From Chromobacterium subtsugae (lineage in GTDB: Bacteria; Pseudomonadota; Gammaproteobacteria; Burkholderiales; Chromobacteriaceae): a stretch of DNA of 64,000 bases. The DNA is taken from positions 310,001-374,000 of the forward strand of contig NZ_JYKA01000004.1 of the NCBI RefSeq assembly GCF_001676875.1, in the 5' to 3' direction. Shown here one piece after another: positions 55,919 through 64,000 of this stretch (position 1 is its first letter; every line of letters begins with the position of its first letter). The translations under genes were made by a program, and so were the position numbers. The notes under the pieces are model-generated. The model made no database searches. It had not been told where the DNA came from and saw only the letters and a list, made by a program, of their open reading frames with translations.

Positions 55919-57892
55919 TTAGAACGTGTAAGTCACGGCGGCTTGGTAATTCCGCGCGTTGGCCGGGTACAAATCATAAGCCGTAGGCGAGGTGTAAGCA
56001 TCCGTCCCGCCATAGGTCGCATAATGCCTGTTGAACAAGTTGTTCACGCTGAAAGTGGCGCTCACATGCTTGCCGAATGCCTGGCTGAACTTGGCGTCGA
56101 CAACCGTGTAAGCCGGCAACTTGCGGCCAAAGGCGTTGCTCTGGTCATTATCGAAATACTGCTGAGAAACATATTGCGCCGCCACCGACACCTTGCTGGC
56201 GTCGCTGATGCTCCAATTCACTGCGGTATTCGCCATCAGCTTCGGCACCATCGGAATAGTGTTGCCGGCCAAGCCGGCGCCTGAGCGGTAGGTCGCCTGA
56301 GTCCAGGTCAGATTGGCGTTCACGCCCACCCGCTGCGACAGCTTGGCGCCGCCCTCCAGCTCGACACCCTGATGGCGCGTCTCCGGCAAGTTGGCATTGG
56401 CGCCAAACAGCCCGACGAAGGGGTTGTAAGCGATTTCATTGGTCAGATCATTGCGGAACAGCGCCAGCTTGGCATGCGCCGCATCGTTCGCCCATTGCGC
56501 CCCCACTTCCCTATCATGCGACTGCTGCGGCTGCAGCGGCAGGCCGTTGGTATAAGTCACCTCATCGGCATTGCCCAGGCGGAAGCTCTGGCCGGATCTG
56601 GCATACACGCTCCAACCCGCGCGCAAATCCTGCTTCAGGCCCAAGGACCAGGCATGCAGGCTGGTATGGATGGTCGACAGATTGGCCCCGCCGCTCATGG
56701 CGTTGACCTTGTCGTCCACCAGTTGCTGGCGGCCTCCGGCCGACAGCGTCGCGCCCTGCCACAGCTTGAACTGGCCGTCGACGAAATAGCCGACGCGCTT
56801 TTGCGAGGTCTGCTTATTGCCCAGCGAGTTGTATACGCTCATCGAACTGTCGAGCCAGTCGCTGCCGAAAGACAGGGTGTGCTTGCCGATAGGCAGCTCG
56901 TAACGGGCGCTGGCGGCGTTTTCGCCCAGATTGCGCTGGTCCCGCGAGCATCCGGCGATGCCGGCATACTGGACGCAGGAGTCCGCATCCTTGACGCGGC
57001 GCGACCAGTCGGCATACAGCGTCCCGGCCCCCAAGTCCTGGCTCAAAGAAACGCCGCCGCTGCTGGTGCCGGTGGAGGAGTGACTGTTCGGCGTCGCCGT
57101 GCCGGTCGGATTGTTGAGCAAGGGGTTCTGGCCGTTGGCCGGATCCATGACGATGGATCCCGGCAGGCGCAAGCCCTGGCTCGCCGTTTTGGCGAACAGC
57201 TTGATGTCGCCGCCGTCATGCTTGAAAGTCAAGGTGGCGCCGGCGTTGTCGTCGCGCTCGGCATTGTTCTGGCGGTAATTGTCGGTCTTCAACGACTGGA
57301 CATAGCCATCCAGCGCCACATACTGGTTCCCCGCGTGCAGATTGGCATCCAGCTGGCGCAGATCGTAACTGCCGCCGGTCAGCATGACGCTGCCGTTCAC
57401 CCCGTTGGCCGCGCCGGACTTGGTAATGATGTTGATCACCCCGCCGGTCGCGCCGCCGCCGTAGGCGACGCCGCCGATGCCGCGCACCACCTCGATGTGG
57501 TCGATGCTCGCCAGCGTGACCGCCCCCAGGTTAGGCGCGCTCAAATCATTGGTGTTTTGCCGTACGCCATCGACCAGGATCAGCGTGTTGCTCATGCCCG
57601 TCACGCCGAAACCTCGCAAGTCCACCATCGCCGTGCTGGCGGAGCCGGAACTGTTCGACACATGCACGCCGGCGTAGCTAGACAGCACATCCTGCACCGT
57701 CGTCGCCGTGCTGTTGGCAATGTCCTCGGCGGTGATGACGGTGACGTTCGCCGGCAGCGACGAGACTTTCTGCGGCACCCGGCTGGCGGTGACGATCACC
57801 GGGTCGCCGGCGAACTCGGGAAGATCGGCGGCCTGAACCACGCCGGCGGCGGTCAGCGCCGCGAACAGCGCGCAGGATTGAAACTTGAACAT
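55919..57892 (-). CDS. btuB: TonB-dependent cobalamin receptor
   Basis: A 657-residue outer-membrane receptor from ATG 57892 (GGAG upstream; an ATG three codons before is weaker). It has a signal peptide ending VVQA-A, a TonB box near DPVIVTASR, a plug domain (about 40-160) with the TALILVDG-type stretch NTLILVDGVRQN, and a 22-strand barrel ending in the aromatic-rich AVTYTF. The length is slightly above E. coli BtuB (614). It is the first gene of the riboswitch-controlled operon. Confidence 0.93.
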   Translation of the reverse strand: MFKFQSCALFAALTAAGVVQAADLPEFAGDPVIVTASRVPQKVSSLPANVTVITAEDIANSTATTVQDVLSSYAGVHVSNSSGSASTAMVDLRGFGVTGMSNTLILVDGVRQNTNDLSAPNLGAVTLASIDHIEVVRGIGGVAYGGGATGGVINIITKSGAANGVNGSVMLTGGSYDLRQLDANLHAGNQYVALDGYVQSLKTDNYRQNNAERDDNAGATLTFKHDGGDIKLFAKTASQGLRLPGSIVMDPANGQNPLLNNPTGTATPNSHSSTGTSSGGVSLSQDLGAGTLYADWSRRVKDADSCVQYAGIAGCSRDQRNLGENAASARYELPIGKHTLSFGSDWLDSSMSVYNSLGNKQTSQKRVGYFVDGQFKLWQGATLSAGGRQQLVDDKVNAMSGGANLSTIHTSLHAWSLGLKQDLRAGWSVYARSGQSFRLGNADEVTYTNGLPLQPQQSHDREVGAQWANDAAHAKLALFRNDLTNEIAYNPFVGLFGANANLPETRHQGVELEGGAKLSQRVGVNANLTWTQATYRSGAGLAGNTIPMVPKLMANTAVNWSISDASKVSVAAQYVSQQYFDNDQSNAFGRKLPAYTVVDAKFSQAFGKHVSATFSVNNLFNRHYATYGGTDAYTSPTAYDLYPANARNYQAAVTYTF

Positions 57893-58029
57893 GAAACACA
57901 CTCCACGACAGGGTCAACGTTGAGTGCGAAGAGGACAACAGCAGCAAAGGACGGCACGGCAAAACCGGAACGCCTGTCGGATCGCCTCCCCGCGATTCGT
58001 CAGCAATCTGCCCGGCTTCCGGCCGAGGC

Positions 58030-58212
58030 GCGCAGGCCGGTCTCCGGGCTGGGCCATGCCGGCGCCGCGCCTTCCCGTCCAAAGGACAGTGGCTATCTGC
58101 GTCGCCTGGGCGCTTGCGCGCCGGGCCTTACCGTTGCGGGGGCAGCGCCGGCTTGTCCACCGGCTTCCCGTTTCACCCGCGCGCCGGAATTCGGCGGCCG
58201 CGGGCACCTGCA
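58030..58212 (-). promoter_or_regulatory. Cobalamin riboswitch upstream of btuB
   Basis: On the minus strand the leader has the elements of the B12 aptamer in order: AGGTGCC near 58210, GGTGAAACGGGAAGCCGGTG, GCTGCCCCCGCAACGGTAAG (the B12-box-like core), AGCCACTGTCC with GGACGGGAAGGC, and the closing GGAGACCGGCCTG near 58033. It should lower translation or transcription of btuB-cobU-btuF when adenosylcobalamin is high. No second copy is seen before cobT on the other strand. Confidence 0.93.
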
Positions 58213-58352
58213 AGCGGCGGATTATACCTCGCCGGGCTTATGGCGGCATCGTCCAAGCGGTAATATGCTTAGAGTCCGACCGGCCGCGCGCCGGCGGCAG
58301 GCTTTTTCTCGATCACCCGGGCATCGCGCCCCGCACTCCGGCAGGCTCAACC

Positions 58353-59387
58353 ATGAACAGCAGCAAACCCCTGGATCTCTCCGCCCGCAACGCCGCCCGC
58401 GCCCGCCAGGCCGTGCTCACCAAGCCGCCCGGCAGCCTGGGCCAGCTGGAGGAACTGGCTTGCCGCTTCGCCGCCTGGCAGGGACGGGCCTGCCCCGAGG
58501 AATTGAAACCGGCGATCACCGTGTTCGCCGGCGACCACGGCGTCACCGTCGAAGGCGTGTCGGCCTTCCCGGCCGAGGTCACCACCGAAATGGTGCGCAA
58601 CTTCAGCGCCGGCGGCGCGGCCATCTGCGTGCTGGCGCGCGCGCTGGACGCCCGGCTGGAGGTCGTCGACGTCGGCGTGGCGGGCGATGTGTCGGCGCTG
58701 CCCATCATCCACGCCAAGGTGCGCGCCGGCAGCCACAATCTGGCCAAACAGTCGGCGATGAGCGCCGAGGAAACCGCCGCCGCGCTGGAAACCGGCCGCG
58801 CCGCCGCGCGCCGCGCGGTGGATGCCGGCGCCAATCTGCTGATCGCCGGCGACATGGGCATAGGCAACACCACCGCCTCCGCCGCGCTGATCTGCCGCCT
58901 CACCGGCGCGGCGCCGGAGCTGGTGGTCGGGCGCGGCACCGGCATCGACGACAGCGGCCTCTCCAACAAGCGCCGGGTGGTGAAAACCGCGCTGGCGCGG
59001 GTGGCCTGGGAAAACCTCAGCGGCGAGGACACGCTGGCCGAATTGGGCGGGCTGGAAATCGCCGCGATCGCCGGTTTCTTCCTGGAAGGCGCGCGCCTGG
59101 GCGTGCCTTCGCTGGTGGACGGCTTCATCGCCAGCGCGGCCGCGCTGTGCGCCAAAGCGATAGACCCGACGCTGCACGACTGGCTGCTGGCCAGCCACCG
59201 CTCCGCCGAATCCGGCCACGACCTGGCGTTGGCGGCGCTGCAGCTGCACCCGCTGGTGGACCTGGGGCTGCGCCTCGGCGAAGGCTCCGGCGCGGCGCTG
59301 TGCGTGCCGATGCTGCAGATGGCGGTGAAGCTGCACAACGAGATGGCCACTTTCGCCGAAGCCGGCGTCAGCGGCAAATCGGCATGA
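58353..59387 (+). CDS. cobT: Nicotinate-nucleotide-dimethylbenzimidazole phosphoribosyltransferase
   Basis: A 344-residue enzyme that activates dimethylbenzimidazole as alpha-ribazole phosphate. It has LTKPPGSLGQLEELA near the start, TVFAGDHGVTVEGVSAFP, GDMGIGNTTASAALI (phosphate and base binding) and a C-terminal EGSGAAL motif with the catalytic Glu. ATG 58353 gives the expected N-terminus. The stop overlaps cobC as ATGA. It is divergent from btuB. Confidence 0.97.
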   Translation: MNSSKPLDLSARNAARARQAVLTKPPGSLGQLEELACRFAAWQGRACPEELKPAITVFAGDHGVTVEGVSAFPAEVTTEMVRNFSAGGAAICVLARALDARLEVVDVGVAGDVSALPIIHAKVRAGSHNLAKQSAMSAEETAAALETGRAAARRAVDAGANLLIAGDMGIGNTTASAALICRLTGAAPELVVGRGTGIDDSGLSNKRRVVKTALARVAWENLSGEDTLAELGGLEIAAIAGFFLEGARLGVPSLVDGFIASAAALCAKAIDPTLHDWLLASHRSAESGHDLALAALQLHPLVDLGLRLGEGSGAALCVPMLQMAVKLHNEMATFAEAGVSGKSA

Positions 59388-59986
59388 ATCCCTACACGCT
59401 CACCCTGCTGCGCCACGGCGAAATCGACCACGACGGCCGGCTGATCGGCCTGACCGACCTGCCGCTGACCGAGCACGGCCACCATCAGCTCGGTCGCAGC
59501 TGGCAGCGCATCAGCAGCCTGGCGCCGGTCACCGCCATCGCCAGCTCGCCGCTGCAGCGCTGCCGCGAATTCGCGGTCAAGCAGGCGCTGTCCGGCTCGC
59601 TGACGCTGAAAGTGGACCCGCGCTTCGCCGAGATGGACTTCGGCGGCTGGGACGGCCAGCCGGTGGCCGACCTGGAGCGCGTCCACCCCGGCTGGGGCGA
59701 AGCGCTGGCCGACGGCAGGCTGAGCCCGCCCGGCGGCGAAAGCTTCGAAGCGTTCCGCACCCGGGTGCTGGCCGGCCTGGCCGACTGGATGACCGAGGCG
59801 CGCGGCAGCCACCGGCTGCTGGTGACGCACGGCGGCGTGATCACTGTGCTGATGGCGGAATTGCTCGGCACCGATTTTTCCGTCGCCAAGCTGATGACGG
59901 TGCAGCGCGGCGGCTTCGTCCAGCTGTCGATGCTGGAAGGCCACCCGGCCTACCTGCTGCGCCTGGAGTCTGCATGCGCGGACTGA
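59384..59986 (+). CDS. cobC: Alpha-ribazole phosphatase
   Basis: A 200-residue histidine phosphatase that removes the phosphate from alpha-ribazole-5'-phosphate or from adenosylcobalamin phosphate. It has LLRHGEIDH with the catalytic His, CREFAVKQAL, FAEMDFGGWDG and the second His in LLVTHGGVI. Its start overlaps cobT by four bases and its end overlaps cobS by 13 bp, so cobT-cobC-cobS is one tight operon. Confidence 0.94.
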   Translation: MNPYTLTLLRHGEIDHDGRLIGLTDLPLTEHGHHQLGRSWQRISSLAPVTAIASSPLQRCREFAVKQALSGSLTLKVDPRFAEMDFGGWDGQPVADLERVHPGWGEALADGRLSPPGGESFEAFRTRVLAGLADWMTEARGSHRLLVTHGGVITVLMAELLGTDFSVAKLMTVQRGGFVQLSMLEGHPAYLLRLESACAD

Positions 59987-60714
59987 TCCTGGCGGTGCAG
60001 TTTCTCACCCGGCTGCCGACGCCGCAGTTGGCGGAATTCAAGCCGGAATGGCTGGCCGCCAGCGCGCGCTGGTTTCCCGCCGTCGGCGCGCTGGTCGGCG
60101 CGCTGCTGCTGGGCGCGCTGCAAGTGGGCCAGCCGGTCGACCCCTGGCTGGCGGCGCTGCTGGCGCTGCTGGTCTGGACCGGTGTCACCGGCGGCCTGCA
60201 CCTGGATGGCCTGGCCGACCTCGCCGACGCGCTGGGCGCGTCCCACCGCTCGCGCGAACGCTTCTTCGAGGTATTGAAAGACCCGCATCTGGGCAGCTTC
60301 GGCGTGCTCTCGCTGATCCTGGCGGTGGTTTGCAAGCTGGTGCTGCTGATGCTGCTCGCGCGCCAGAGCGGGCCGGTCTGGGGACTGCTGCTGGCGCCGG
60401 CCTGGGCGCGCGGCTTCGCCATCGCTTGGTCTGCGACGCTGCCGGCCATCGCGCCGGGCAGCGGCGAACGCTTCGCCTGGCGCCGCGACTGGGCCGGCAT
60501 GGGGCTGAACCTGGCCGCGCTGCTGGCGCTGTCGGCCTGGCTGGCGCCGGCGCTGCTGCTGGCCCCCTTGGCCGGCCTGGCCTGGTGGGCCTTCCTGAAG
60601 CGCCGCCTGGGCGGCATGACCGGCGACTGCCTGGGCGCGGGGGTTGAGCTTTGCGAGATCGCGCTGCTCGCCGCGCTGTTGATTCTGCCGACGTATTTTC
60701 CTGTGTTGAAGTGA
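59974..60714 (+). CDS. cobS: Adenosylcobinamide-GDP ribazoletransferase (cobalamin synthase)
   Basis: The 246-residue integral membrane enzyme that joins adenosylcobinamide-GDP and alpha-ribazole, the last step of cobalamin assembly. It has the N-terminal FLTRLPTP, the HLDGLADLADALGASHRSRERFFEVLKDPHLGSFG segment containing catalytic acids, and about five to six membrane helices. It ends the cobT-cobC-cobS operon. Together with cobU this supports corrinoid salvage and nucleotide-loop assembly; no corrin-ring genes are in the window. Confidence 0.96.
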   Translation: MRGLILAVQFLTRLPTPQLAEFKPEWLAASARWFPAVGALVGALLLGALQVGQPVDPWLAALLALLVWTGVTGGLHLDGLADLADALGASHRSRERFFEVLKDPHLGSFGVLSLILAVVCKLVLLMLLARQSGPVWGLLLAPAWARGFAIAWSATLPAIAPGSGERFAWRRDWAGMGLNLAALLALSAWLAPALLLAPLAGLAWWAFLKRRLGGMTGDCLGAGVELCEIALLAALLILPTYFPVLK

Positions 60715-60721
60715 GGCCGGC

Positions 60722-61840
60722 TTACGGCAAACGCGGCGTCAAAACGCCTGGGTGCTGGCGCACCAATGCCCACGGCAACAGGCTCCAGGCCGGGTTGTCG
60801 CAATCCTTCCGCGCGCGCGCGAAGAAGGCGCCGATCTGCATGCCTTTCGGCGTCAGATACCAATTGAACGCATTCCAGGCCTCGGGACCGCGGTAATCGC
60901 AACCCCCGCCTTCGCCACCAGCCATCTCCCGCGGATACAACTTGCCGAAGACGCTAGCGAGCCAAGGCTGCAGCACCTTGCTTTCATACCCGGCATCTCG
61001 CAGCAGGCCATCCTCGCCCCGCGCATCCTGTGGTTCGCCCCTCCCCAGCCACAATACATCCTCCAGATGCAAAACGCGCCCGCTGGCCACCTCCATATTC
61101 AACGGCGCGTCGCCGGAGTCCGGATGGGCGCCGCCGCAAAACGCGCTGGTTTCAATGCTGATGCTCACCACGCGCGGCGTCAGCAAGCGCGGGGTCACCG
61201 CCTGCTGATACCTGCCTAAAGTCGAACCCTGCGCGGCCGCCACGCACTCGAAGGCATCCACCACCGCGCGCCATTGCCGCCTCTCAAAAATCCGGTTCAG
61301 ACGGGCCATGGCGTCCGCAGAATAGCCGCTTTCCAACCGGAACCAGCGGATCCGGCTGACCGGCTCCTCCCACCAGCTCAGCCGATGGCCGAGGAAAACC
61401 TGTTCGCCCACCCGCCGCAACCGCAGGTCAGCCAATCTGGCCCGGTTGTAGTCGTCGATCCAATCCGCTTCGTCCGTACCCTCCTCGCTCGACATGGCCA
61501 ACGGCGTCAGCGTGACCGGCAACGCGCGCTTCGTCTTCGGTTCGCGCCACTCACCCACCCAACCGGTTCCGGATGGGCGCAACGCGAGATCGGCCCGCGC
61601 CTCGCCATGGCCCAGGCTCTCGCTCAAGCGCAACGCGCCCTGCGCATCCCGCTTGCCCGTCAGCGCGATGTCATTATGGAATTTGCGATAGAAATAACGG
61701 CCGTCGACCTCGCCCTCGTTATCGACGCTCCACTCCATCACAACCGGCGCGCCGCCCAACTCGCCCTGCCAGACATCGGCGTGAACCGGCGCCGCCAAAG
61801 CCCAGCTAACCCACAAACCAACCGCTTTTCGTACGTCCAT
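60722..61840 (-). CDS. Exported protein with a DUF3298-like C-terminal domain
   Basis: A 372-residue protein from ATG 61840, preceded by AAGGGGCGG, with a signal peptide (ending APVHA). The N-terminal half is beta-rich (WQGELGGAPVVMEWSVD, GRYFYRKFHNDIALTG). The C-terminal half contains SISIETSAFCGGAHPDSGDA and NWYLTPKGMQIGAFF, which recall the DUF3298/RsiV fold of secreted sensor and anti-sigma proteins. I give this as resemblance only. It is convergent with cobS and unlikely to be part of the cobalamin pathway. Confidence 0.7.
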   Translation of the reverse strand: MDVRKAVGLWVSWALAAPVHADVWQGELGGAPVVMEWSVDNEGEVDGRYFYRKFHNDIALTGKRDAQGALRLSESLGHGEARADLALRPSGTGWVGEWREPKTKRALPVTLTPLAMSSEEGTDEADWIDDYNRARLADLRLRRVGEQVFLGHRLSWWEEPVSRIRWFRLESGYSADAMARLNRIFERRQWRAVVDAFECVAAAQGSTLGRYQQAVTPRLLTPRVVSISIETSAFCGGAHPDSGDAPLNMEVASGRVLHLEDVLWLGRGEPQDARGEDGLLRDAGYESKVLQPWLASVFGKLYPREMAGGEGGGCDYRGPEAWNAFNWYLTPKGMQIGAFFARARKDCDNPAWSLLPWALVRQHPGVLTPRLP

Positions 61841-62039
61841 GCCGCCCCTTTGCATGAAAAAGCCCGCCCAAACTCAGGGACTGGTGCCGCTCTCCAAGCG
61901 AGAGTGCGTCACAACCACACAAGCACTTTTCCATAATGACAATTTCATAGCCCGTCACCCATCTTTCACAGCCGACGGCTCAAGGCTGCCGCGCCCCGTG
62001 GCGCGGAAACCCGCAGCGCGCCGGGATGAGGGAAGTCGT

Positions 62040-62849
62040 TCAAGTCCGGCGCAAAGCGCCGGCGCGCGCCCTGGCCGCCGTCAAGCCGATCCGCCACCAG
62101 CGCCAGCGCAGCCTGACGTCGTACCAGGCGGGCCTGAGACCCAGCAGGAACAGGAACAAGGCCAGCGGCAGCGTGAAGCCGAAACCCAGGTGCTTGAAGC
62201 CCAGCGCGCCGACCACGCCGCCGGCGAAGAAGGACAACAGGATCAGGCTGTAGACGCGGAATTTGTTGCGGTTGGATCGCACCGCCTGGATCCGTGGCCC
62301 CTGCTGGCGGTTGTAGTAGCTCATCTTGGCCAGCTCGATGCCGATGTCGGTGGCGATGCCGGTCATGTGGGTGCTGCGCAGCAGGCCGCCGGACAGCTTG
62401 GTGACGATGGTGTTGTGCATGCCCATGATGAAGCACAACAACATCACCGTCGGCGGCGTGAACAGGCCCTTGTGCAACGACAAGCCGGCGCCCAGCAAGC
62501 CGAACACCAGCAGCAGCAGCGCCTCCTCCATCATCGACACGCCGTAGCCGCCGCGCAGCCGTTGCCGGCGCGCCCACAGGATCAGCCAGGTGCTGTGCAT
62601 GGCGCCGCCGATGAAGCAGCACAGCATCACCAGCAGCGAAAGCGCCAGCCGCACCTCACCGGTGCCCCAGGCGTCGGCCATGCCGGACACGATGCCGGAG
62701 ACGTGCGAGGTATAGCGGTGCACCGCCAGGAAGCCGCCGGCGTTGATGGCGCCGGCGATGAAGGCCATCGCCCAGCCCAGCTGGCGCAATACCTTGTCGT
62801 TGAAGCGGCCGCGGTCCAGCAGCCTGGTAATGTGGAAGTGTCGGGCCAT
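62040..62849 (-). CDS. DUF1275 (YoaK-like) membrane protein
   Basis: A 269-residue integral membrane protein with about six to seven helices, starting at ATG 62849 (the upstream ATG at 62879 falls inside the terminator of the previous gene). Family stretches are FIAGAINAGGFLAVHRYTSH with VSGIVSGMADA, GMHNTIVTKLSGG and THMTGIATDIGIELA. Function is unknown; the fold is typical of small transporters or stress-induced membrane proteins. Confidence 0.88.
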   Translation of the reverse strand: MARHFHITRLLDRGRFNDKVLRQLGWAMAFIAGAINAGGFLAVHRYTSHVSGIVSGMADAWGTGEVRLALSLLVMLCCFIGGAMHSTWLILWARRQRLRGGYGVSMMEEALLLLVFGLLGAGLSLHKGLFTPPTVMLLCFIMGMHNTIVTKLSGGLLRSTHMTGIATDIGIELAKMSYYNRQQGPRIQAVRSNRNKFRVYSLILLSFFAGGVVGALGFKHLGFGFTLPLALFLFLLGLRPAWYDVRLRWRWWRIGLTAARARAGALRRT

Positions 62850-62864
62850 GGCAATCCGGCAAGC

Positions 62865-62892
62865 AAAACGGCGACCCATCGTCGCCGTTTTT
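62865..62892 (-). terminator. Terminator after the SPOR gene
   Basis: A perfect 11-bp stem (AAAACGGCGAC, 62865-62875, with 62881-62891) and CCATC loop lie 57 bp after the SPOR stop. The T-tract is short (TTTTGCTT on the minus strand), and the hairpin overlaps the longest possible start of the DUF1275 gene. Confidence 0.75.
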
Positions 62893-62947
62893 CATATTGC
62901 GCCGCAGCATGCCCGCTTGGCAAGCCGTCGGATCAAATGCCGTCCAA

Positions 62948-63793
62948 TCAGCAGCCTTTCAGCGCGATGCCCGGCGTCAACCGCTTCTGCAGCGCCTTCA
63001 GATGCTCGGCCTGCGCCGCGTCCAGGTCTTTGAAGGACAGCGTGGTCACCTTGGCCGCTTCGTTCTTGGACTTGACCACCGCCTTGTCGTAGCCGGCCGC
63101 CTTCAGGCGCGCCGCCAGCGTCTTGGCCGCGTCTTCGCGGCCGAACAGGCCCAGCGACAGATTGCCCTTGAACTCGTCGCCGCTGACGAGGTAGTTGTCG
63201 AAACCCTTGTCCTTCAGCTCGGCCGACAGCGTCTTGGTCTCGGCCTGGGTGGCCAGCGGCGGGTAGTACACCCAGAAGCGGCTCGAGCCCTTGCTTTCTT
63301 CCTTGCTGTCTTCCTGCAATTGGCCAGCCTTCAGCTTCAGCAACGGCACGCCGCCCTTCACCCGGGCCAGCAGGCTGTCGCTGAGGCCGGCCCAGCGGTA
63401 GCAGGCCTTGGCGGCCGGCGGCGCGGCTTCCGCGGACTTGGCCGCGGCCGGTTTGGACGCCTCTTGCTTGGCCGCCGGCTTCGCCTGCGCCTTGGCCGAT
63501 TTGGCCTGTTCCTGCGGCGCGCTCGCCGCGGGCTTGGCATGTTTGTCCGTCTTGGCTGCCGCCAGCGGCGCCGACGCCGCCTTGGCGGCGGACGCGGGAG
63601 CGCTCGCCGCCGCATGCGGCGCGCTGGCCTGCCCGGCCGACGCGTCCGGCGTCCAGCCTGTCGGCAACAGTTTCACCTGGCCGGGACTCACTTCCTGCGC
63701 ATGCACATCCATCGGCGGCCGCTGCTTGAAGGAGCCATACATGGCCACCACCAGATTCAGCACCACCACCAGCGCCACAAGCCACTTGATCAC
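62948..63793 (-). CDS. SPOR domain-containing membrane protein
   Basis: A 281-residue protein with one N-terminal membrane segment (about 3-20), a long Ala/Lys/Pro-rich periplasmic linker (about 50-130), and a C-terminal SPOR domain (about 165-255: WVYYPPLATQAETKTLSAEL, NLSLGLFGREDAAKTLAARL). SPOR domains bind septal peptidoglycan lacking stem peptides, so the protein should collect at the division site. Its start overlaps the end of coaX by four bases. Confidence 0.9.
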   Translation of the reverse strand: MIKWLVALVVVLNLVVAMYGSFKQRPPMDVHAQEVSPGQVKLLPTGWTPDASAGQASAPHAAASAPASAAKAASAPLAAAKTDKHAKPAASAPQEQAKSAKAQAKPAAKQEASKPAAAKSAEAAPPAAKACYRWAGLSDSLLARVKGGVPLLKLKAGQLQEDSKEESKGSSRFWVYYPPLATQAETKTLSAELKDKGFDNYLVSGDEFKGNLSLGLFGREDAAKTLAARLKAAGYDKAVVKSKNEAAKVTTLSFKDLDAAQAEHLKALQKRLTPGIALKGC

Positions 63794-64000
63794 GCGTTCG
63801 CCACCTTGAGTAAACCCATCAACACCAGATTATCCACGATCTCCAGCGGAGCGGCGAGCCAAGGCGCGATGCGGCCGGCGTCGCCCCCGGTCAGGATCAC
63901 CGTGGCAGGCTGGCGGCCGGTGCGTTCGGCCAGCTTGCGCCGTTGCCCTTCGATGGCGCCCACCAGCGCCGCCATCACGCCGCTGGCCAACGCATCCTGC
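63790..64000 (-). CDS. coaX: Type III pantothenate kinase, 3' part
   Basis: The last 69 codons of a gene whose start lies beyond the window. The visible part, QDALASGVMAALVGAIEGQ followed by TVILTGGDAGRIAPWL and DNLVLMGLLKV, is the conserved C-terminus of type III pantothenate kinase (first step of coenzyme A synthesis). It overlaps the SPOR gene as ATGA, an arrangement common in Neisseriales and Burkholderiales. Confidence 0.88.
   Translation of the reverse strand, partial: QDALASGVMAALVGAIEGQRRKLAERTGRQPATVILTGGDAGRIAPWLAAPLEIVDNLVLMGLLKVANA

Noticed and set aside
56372-59383. Long plus-strand frame that runs into cobC
   Set aside because: Only the last 200 codons, from ATG 59384, are the real alpha-ribazole phosphatase; the rest is antisense to btuB and out of frame with cobT.

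Overview
The window looks like chromosome of a high-GC betaproteobacterium of the Neisseriales, most likely Chromobacterium or a close relative. This is inferred from gene content and order (aceE-aceF-lpd with an N-terminal lipoyl domain on Lpd, leuS-lptE-holA, nadD-rsfS-rlmH, zapA-6S RNA-fthC, tamA-tamB) and from strongly GC-biased codon use. No rRNA, tRNA or CRISPR array was recognised.

Layout. 0.1-8 kb: a large GGDEF/EAL sensor, a MarR regulator with an isochorismatase-like hydrolase, and a signalling set made of an HTH-receiver protein facing a histidine kinase that is coupled to an exported molybdopterin-oxidoreductase-fold protein. 8-12.7 kb: a four-gene aromatic-acid-type efflux operon (outer-membrane channel, AaeB, AaeX, AaeA). 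12.9-18.5 kb: tamA-tamB for outer-membrane protein assembly. 18.6-23.5 kb: a frameshifted exported protein, TetR/DinB, a diguanylate cyclase, a HAD phosphatase and a Bro-N-like protein; the last two are each preceded by a tiny coupled ORF.

23.5-28.5 kb is the accessory part. It holds an AT-rich island with one DUF262 plus AlbA_2 gene, readable as one protein only through a -1 shift at an A AAA AAG site. After it come two tandem copies of a REP-associated transposase (RAYT) unit, with REP-like hairpins and roughly 108-bp palindromes.

28.5-35.3 kb: the pyruvate dehydrogenase operon aceE-aceF-lpd, with hairpins between cistrons and a 17-bp-arm inverted repeat upstream. 35.6-42.6 kb: a BepA-like protease, a DUF2804 protein, a repeat-built membrane protein, the SatP acetate transporter, a beta-carbonic anhydrase, and nadD-rsfS-rlmH. 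42.8-46.8 kb: two MFS transporters, LysR and GNAT. 46.8-51.2 kb: holA, lptE and leuS; leuS carries an internal patch of about 300 bp at roughly 42% GC that adds about 39 residues after the editing domain. 51.3-54.5 kb: a TSUP permease, an EVE protein, a small lipoprotein, DUF1294, fthC, 6S RNA, zapA and a ZapB-like coiled coil.

54.5-60.7 kb is a cobalamin locus: btuB (behind a cobalamin riboswitch), cobU and btuF on one strand, and cobT-cobC-cobS on the other. Together they import corrinoids and build the nucleotide loop. The end holds an exported DUF3298-like protein, a DUF1275 membrane protein, a SPOR protein and the 3' end of coaX.

The best candidates for new biology are the frame-split DUF262-AlbA_2 gene, the mosaic leuS, the tandem RAYT/REP array and the tiny coupled ORFs.
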